Source of the DNA: Oscheius dolichura
Taxonomy: Eukaryota > Nematoda > Chromadorea > Rhabditida > Rhabditidae
Reading direction: 5' to 3'
Length of the DNA: 64,000 nucleotides
Assembly (NCBI GenBank): GCA_932521035.1
Contig: OW051497.1
Location: forward strand, 4,216,001-4,280,000
Below, one piece after another: positions 58,865-64,000 of the stretch (positions within the stretch are counted from its first letter, which is position 1; the number at the start of each line of letters is the position of its first letter). Under the pieces are notes generated by a model. The model worked only from the letters and a program-made list of their open reading frames with translations, made no database searches and was not told the DNA's origin. A program made the position numbers and the translations under genes.

Positions 58865-60360
58865 ATGTCTTTCGACCAGCTTATGAGCCGATTGTTGGAG
58901 GAAACACGGAAACAGCCGGATGCGGAGTATATGAACAGTGTCTAGTGAGTAGCCACAGTCAAAATCTACAAAAATGTACTTTACAGCTCGAGCATCAACA
59001 TGAACAACTTTAGCATGGCTCTTCGAGACGTACTGATAGAGAGGAAGGAAACTATTCGTAAGTCTCACCATTAAAACTGTTAACTACTCTAAAACTAGGT
59101 GCCAATTTGGACCCTACATTGTTCTTTCCGCCTAACATCGTCTACGGAATGAGTGACATTTTGGTAAGCCTCTTCTACAAAAGATCTGCTACGCCTTTGG
59201 TTTAGAAGTCAAATTTGGAGAATCCCAACCTTCACCTATCGGAGGATGAAAGGAGGGATGAGGAAATGATAGAAATGGAAAGACGCTATCATTATAAAAT
59301 GAAGCAATTGAAGACAAGACTTGAGAAAAACTTGGCGTACGCTGAAGAGGTTAGATAATTTGGCACGCTTGAGATGATTTGCCAAACTCACAGAACATGG
59401 AGACGCAGCAAAAGAAAATGAAGGACGTTCTCGACGAGCAGATGAAATTTCGGCCGATAGACCAGTTGGTAAGCAGTAACAACTTCTTTAAAAACTGAAA
59501 AATGAAATGCAGGACCTTGATCGGGCCGCTGCTACGCTAAAATACTCTCATGATCGTATCAGAAATGAGACAAAGGAAGTTGCAACAAATAGCATTATGG
59601 TGATGATGAACCAAGTTAATGATGCCAGGTAAAAGGGCTTCTGGTCTCTGACCATGATGTCAGTTCAGGAAGAGGAGAAGAAACTTCAGTAAGGATGCCA
59701 TTGACCGGCTTCAGATGTTCTTTGAAAGTAGCAAATACCCCACGGAAGACGAAAAGGAAGCTTTGGCCGCAGAATGTGATATCACAGTACAACAGGTAAT
59801 TTAACGGAGCATATGTCGAAAAAGGCAGTTCTCATCAGTGAGCGGACATTCCACATAGCTAAAAATAACAAGAACAGGCATTAACTGTTCTTCAGCACTC
59901 GTTATTCCATACATCCCAGTTATTTTTATGTCGGCAGCCTTTTCTGTCTTACATGGGTACAAATCTAACTGAAAATACAAAAGACTCGGAAAACAACCTA
60001 CACGAATTGAGTTTCAGGTGTCTAATTGGTTCGGTAATCGCCGTATCCGTCTGAAGCGTGGGTTTTCCAAGAAAGAACAGTACGAGGGAGACACAAGGTC
60101 CGTCTACAACCCGGACGGTTCGATCGCTTACATTGCGGTGAGCTTAACCTTTGGCCAGGGTTATTTCCTCCTTTTCAGAGTAGCAAAGATTACAGAATGG
60201 GCGACTCCATTGGTGACGAGGTAATGACATATGACAAACAGCCGTGAATGTCTTCATTTAGATGGCGTCAAGCAGTGCTGATGTTCTAGATGTCCTGGAC
60301 ATTTCCCACTACACCAGAGCCAATGATTATCTGAACCCAGTCGAAACCAAGCCAATCTGA
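58865..60360 (+). CDS. ceh-60: PBC-class homeodomain transcription factor, divergent
   Basis: Ten exons give about 312 residues. The N-terminal half (MSFDQLMSRLLEETRKQ onward) matches the PBC domain in layout. Long helices with EEMIEMERRYHYKMKQLKTR lead into VNDARKRRRNFSKDAI, the usual PBC-to-homeodomain junction. The homeodomain (about 184-243) has ITVQQVSNWFGNRRIRLKR, the PBC recognition helix. Between NF and WFGN there are 39 residues, where PBX has 42, so the three-residue TALE loop is absent. These are nuclear factors that act with Hox or Meis partners; C. elegans CEH-60 controls yolk and cuticle-related genes in gut. The neighbouring ets-4-type gene supports the ceh-60 assignment, as I recall both from the same C. 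elegans region. The two genes are tail to tail. Confidence 0.88.
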
Positions 60361-61534
60361 TCTGCTTGTAAAAATTGGTTTCCCATCTCTAGTTACATTT
60401 TGGTTGATTTCTGGTATAAAGAATGTTTTCTGCACTTTTATAGATCTTGAAAACAGACGTCTTATAGCGGATATCTCTACGTTCTTCCGGGGATTGAGCC
60501 CTTTCCCAGTGCTTTAGAAAGCCGAAAAGAATCCTGGGTTGATTCCTCCTTCTTGTGATCTACGACGGGCCCCCTTTCGGCTTTTCCTACCCACTCGGAG
60601 CCGAGAAAAACGGGGAGATAACACTATCAGCTCTTACGTAGGACACTTTGGGTCTCGGAAGACCAGCAGGTCCCACACGCGACTTTTATCAACTACTTTG
60701 ACTTTAACATAAAAAAATAAGAGGATTATGCATAGAAACAGGACATCTCAACTCCGAAAAGTTCGATTCCAGGGCCCATTATGTTCAGTGGTCAGAGTAC
60801 AAGAAGAGATAAAATTGACCGAATAGACGCAATGCGGGTGTTATAAGATTACACGGCCTTTGGTTGAGAAAGCAGATTTTTGCATCCGGATTGAGTGGGT
60901 TAAGAAGACTTGGGATACAGTGGTAAATAGGAGCAGAGGTGTTACAAACAGATTGAATATTTATTAATGGGGACGTAAATATTATTGCAACATGTATCAT
61001 ATTACACAGAACATATTGCACAGTATTGCACACACAAAAAAAAAGTAAAAATAACGAACCGAAATAGAAGATTGCACATAGAATACAACGGATTGAAACT
61101 AACTCGGCATGACCGGCCACGGAATGATTATTAGTTTTCGTTTTGTTTTTAACCGAAGAGTCCGCACACGGTGAATATTATATTAGAATATACAAAGGGA
61201 ATATGAGAGAGCAGGAGAAGGGGGAGTGGAATAGATACAGGAACGTGATTAATACCGGTTGGCTAACTAAGTGATTAATATAAGGCAGTATGTTCTATAA
61301 CGAACAGTACATGAAGTATATCTATCGATATAGGGAAAGAGGCCATTACAGACCGACAGGATAGCCAGAAGCTGACAGCGAAAAGCATACAGGGGCTCGT
61401 CAAACGCGGCAAGGGAGATCCACATGGACTCTCAACCCTGCCGAGTTTGGTGAAACATCAGAGAAAGCTGATGTACGAGAAAGATATCATTTTCGGCAAG
61501 TTTAAGCAAGGGGCTCAACCGTCTGGTCCAAGTC
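60361..61534. other. Intergenic, convergent 3' ends of ceh-60 and ets-4
   Basis: AT-rich sequence with no exon chain. The open frame 60785-61120(-) looks random. No terminal repeat or RNA gene seen. Confidence 0.45.
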
Positions 61535-63694
61535 CTAGAGGTTGTAGGGAGGCAAGAACTTGTACACCAGACGTTGTTTCTTCTCCGGTTTCTGGATGAT
61601 TCCTAAAGTTGTCATTCACTCTCTGCTCACTGCCTTCCTCTCTACCTTTCTTGTAGTATTGTCTAAGACTTCTTGACAATTTGTCGTAGTTCATTTGAGA
61701 ACGATTTTTTCTCTGTCCCCAAAAACGAGCAAGATGGTGTGAGCTCTCGATCTTGAAAGTGCCTGAACCATGGAGATAAGAGGTTACTGTCTTTTTGTGA
61801 CTCACCTTCTTCACGATCGACCCAACGGACACATGACCCATACTGTTTGGGATGGTCGAGAAGTTCTCGAATGAAATGCCAGAGGTGGACTGTTCCAGAA
61901 TGGCGGGGGAAGGGTGACGGGCGTTCTTCGCTTGACGGAGAGCCCATTCTAAAACAAGCTGGTTTATGTTTTGTGCTCTCTCTTCGTACCCTATGGATCC
62001 ATTCATCATCGGCGTCCCAAATCCCATTCCTCCCGGACGTTGCATTTGGAGCATGTTCAACTGCATGTCTAGGCAATCTTCTTCATTTCCTAAAGAGTGG
62101 ATATTCCGTCACAATCCGTGGCGTGACTAACCGTCATGCATGCTGGAGTTGCTGCTCATGTCGCTGTTGCTGGGAGAGAGGAGGACATCATTGTTGAAGA
62201 AAGAAGGGTGGTCGGCGGCGGAGGGCGTGAAGTTTCCTAAAGTTGGGTTACTATAAACCGCAGCTTTTGAAACGAACCATTGTTGTAGTAGTGCATGTTC
62301 TGCATATCCGGTGTGAACTGCTGTGGGGGATACTCGGAGGGAGACCTCTTGATGTTCTCACAGTTGTTCTGACTGTCGATCCAATTGTTCCGTGGCATTG
62401 GGGGTTCGGTCGCAGTCATTGGACCACCTTGACCGGCAGAGCAATGTTGGGGTTGGTAGGATTCGAAAGCTGCACACTTTGTTATAGAATAGAGAAAATA
62501 GCTTCTACCTGTCTTCCAGAGCTGAAGCTGGGCGAAGAGAGTGTCTCCTCCCTCAGGGCTCAGGGCTTCAAAATCCTTCTGGGACATCCCCAGAAGAACT
62601 CTCCCTGATAAAAATATCTGAGGAGGGATGCACAGGTTAAACTGCTGACACATCTCCCTGATCCAGCGGGATCCATGCTCCGGACTCCAGTTGTAAGGAT
62701 CTAAAATAAGCTAGATTAGCGTTGTTTTCTCAGAAGAGTCAGTGTTTTGCTCTGGTGTTTATTGTAGACGCGTCACTTCCGGCTACTAAGAACAACAGCG
62801 CATACCGCCAATTCACGGTTAATAAATAGCTCCTCCCCACTTACCGGTTGGCAGTCCCAGCTTAGCGCAGGTGGTGCTGATGTCCTGGATCAGATGTCTC
62901 AGGATGAGATCCCTGTAGATGTCCATTTGGCCATCGTTGGAGTTATTCTGACATTGCATGTTCATGTCGTTGTGGCCCTGTTCAGGGCCCTGCTGTGGGA
63001 AGTGGGGCTGATAGAAAACGTCTGAAATTTGTTTCATTTTCACTGGTAAGGAAGACAGGAGCGAACACCAGTAATTAGTAAGCGTCTCGGGAACCAGACT
63101 GGTCCGCCGGCGCAGCTTTTTCAGGAAACTATCTTGTTTTCTCTCGAATATCCACTCACTTTCGTTCATTTCAGACTTGATGGGGTCGTCGCGTAGCTGG
63201 TGAAACATGACATCCGACTGCTGAAAAACCTCTTTATGAAACATAACTAATAACTACAGTAGTCGTTTTATCCCTTCTATTTTCCCTTCTAGGATAAAGG
63301 AAGATGTTAACCCCGGCGCCTTTTCTTAAGACCGGTTTTCCTTACAATGACAATCGCCGAGCGGATCAGCTTAGCCCGCGGTTATCCCAGGGTGGCAGAG
63401 GAGAAAGAACGATTAGATTCAAGCGCAGAAGAAAGCATAAACCGGTCGTCATTACTTTCGCTGAATGACCACTACAGGCGCAAGAATACGGTCAACTGAG
63501 GGCAATGGTGAGAAAAAGAGAATAGCGACAAGTTTTGAATACGATACCTTTTGCATAGGCTTACGGCAGAAAGCTGTCTGCAGGGAGGCAGCCACGTCCT
63601 CACTCGACGCAATGGGGACAGTCTTCATCTTAGGCGAGTAGGATGGAGGTGCCTGGAGAAGGTGATGGTCGAACGGCCGCACGCACATCAACAT
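61535..63694 (-). CDS. ets-4: ETS transcription factor, SPDEF type
   Basis: Ten exons give about 433 residues. A Pointed (SAM_PNT) domain at about 129-192 begins DPYNWSPEHGSRWIREMCQQ and has VLLGMSQKDFEAL and GGDTLFAQLQLW. A Gln/Asn/Pro-rich linker follows. The ETS domain at about 345-425 starts VHLWHFIRELLDHP and carries the recognition helix MNYDKLSRSLRQYYKKG, ending QRLVYKFLPPYNL only a few residues before the stop. An ETS domain at the very C-terminus with NYDKLSRS(L/I)RQYYKKG is the SPDEF pattern; in C. elegans this is ETS-4, a gut factor affecting lifespan and fat. A GATAAG motif (63777-63782) lies about 85 bases upstream of the ATG and fits gut expression. The start MLMCVRPFDHHL has no upstream acceptor. 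Confidence 0.93.
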
Positions 63695-64000
63695 GGTGAA
63701 ACAATAACCCAGCGGTCACTGACTGGATGCCGATAAAAGTTTGGCGGCACTAACGTGTTGAACAGCCTCTTTTAGCGATAAGAGCTTGTAAAAAGTTATT
63801 ATCTCAAAATTTTACCACTAAGCGCGTCGACGCGATAGCAGCGGCTAAGTCATATGACCGTGGACCAACGTGAGCAGTGAGGAAAACGGACCAGACGCTG
63901 ACGAACAGGTTACAAAAACTCGGGACAGAAAGACAACGGACAGAAGAGAAAAGAGAAATGGATACTGTACCTTGTCGACGCAGTATCCATCGTCGTCAAC
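63695..64000 (-). promoter_or_regulatory. Presumed ets-4 promoter region
   Basis: This is the 306 bases upstream of the ets-4 ATG to the window edge. CGATAA at 63731-63736 and GATAAG at 63777-63782 are possible GATA-factor sites. No clear TATA box or trans-splice acceptor was found next to the ATG. Confidence 0.3.

Overview
The window looks like nuclear DNA from a nematode. Coding exons are short and mostly joined by 33-50 bp GT-AG introns. Several start codons lie 1-9 bases after a TTTCAG-type acceptor with no upstream exon, as expected for spliced-leader trans-splicing. The gene content agrees: a Srg-type serpentine receptor, a nuclear receptor with P-box CNGCKT, a single-domain saposin, a cysteine-rich secreted protein resembling the nematode DUF19 family, and nematode-type F-box and GNAT proteins. 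I rebuilt 17 gene models that splice in frame. All but one run from start to stop; the exception lacks its 5' exon. Three weaker candidates are also listed.

Layout. 0-3.6 kb: an ectonucleotide pyrophosphatase/phosphodiesterase homologue with a degraded active site (+) and a GNAT-type protein (-), tail to tail. 5-8.8 kb: a nuclear hormone receptor (-), then about 5 kb without a recognisable gene. 13.7-15.5 kb: an orphan secreted protein (+) with a possible antisense neighbour. 18.5-19.4 kb: an orphan intracellular protein (+). 20.3-28.3 kb: acetoacetyl-CoA synthetase (sur-5-like), a saposin, an F-box/LRR protein and a small orphan, all (-). 30.4-30.7 kb: a MITE-like element in TTAA. 32-42.7 kb: three GPCRs of different families (chemoreceptor, sex-peptide-receptor-like, D2-like dopamine receptor). 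43.7-50.2 kb: a secreted Cys-rich/mucin-like protein (+) and a Met-like receptor tyrosine kinase (-). 54.2-55 kb: a small LDLa protein (-). 58.9-63.7 kb: a PBC homeobox gene (+) and a SPDEF-type ETS gene (-), tail to tail.

Two gene pairs match neighbours that I recall from the C. elegans X chromosome: dop-3 with svh-2, and ceh-60 with ets-4. I recall sur-5 as X-linked too. This suggests the window comes from the X-homologous (Nigon X) element. The genes do not form one pathway; they are mostly neuronal receptors, transcription factors and secreted or metabolic proteins. The points most worth checking are the inactive-looking phosphodiesterase, the PBC homeodomain that lacks exactly the three residues defining the TALE loop, and the orphan proteins.
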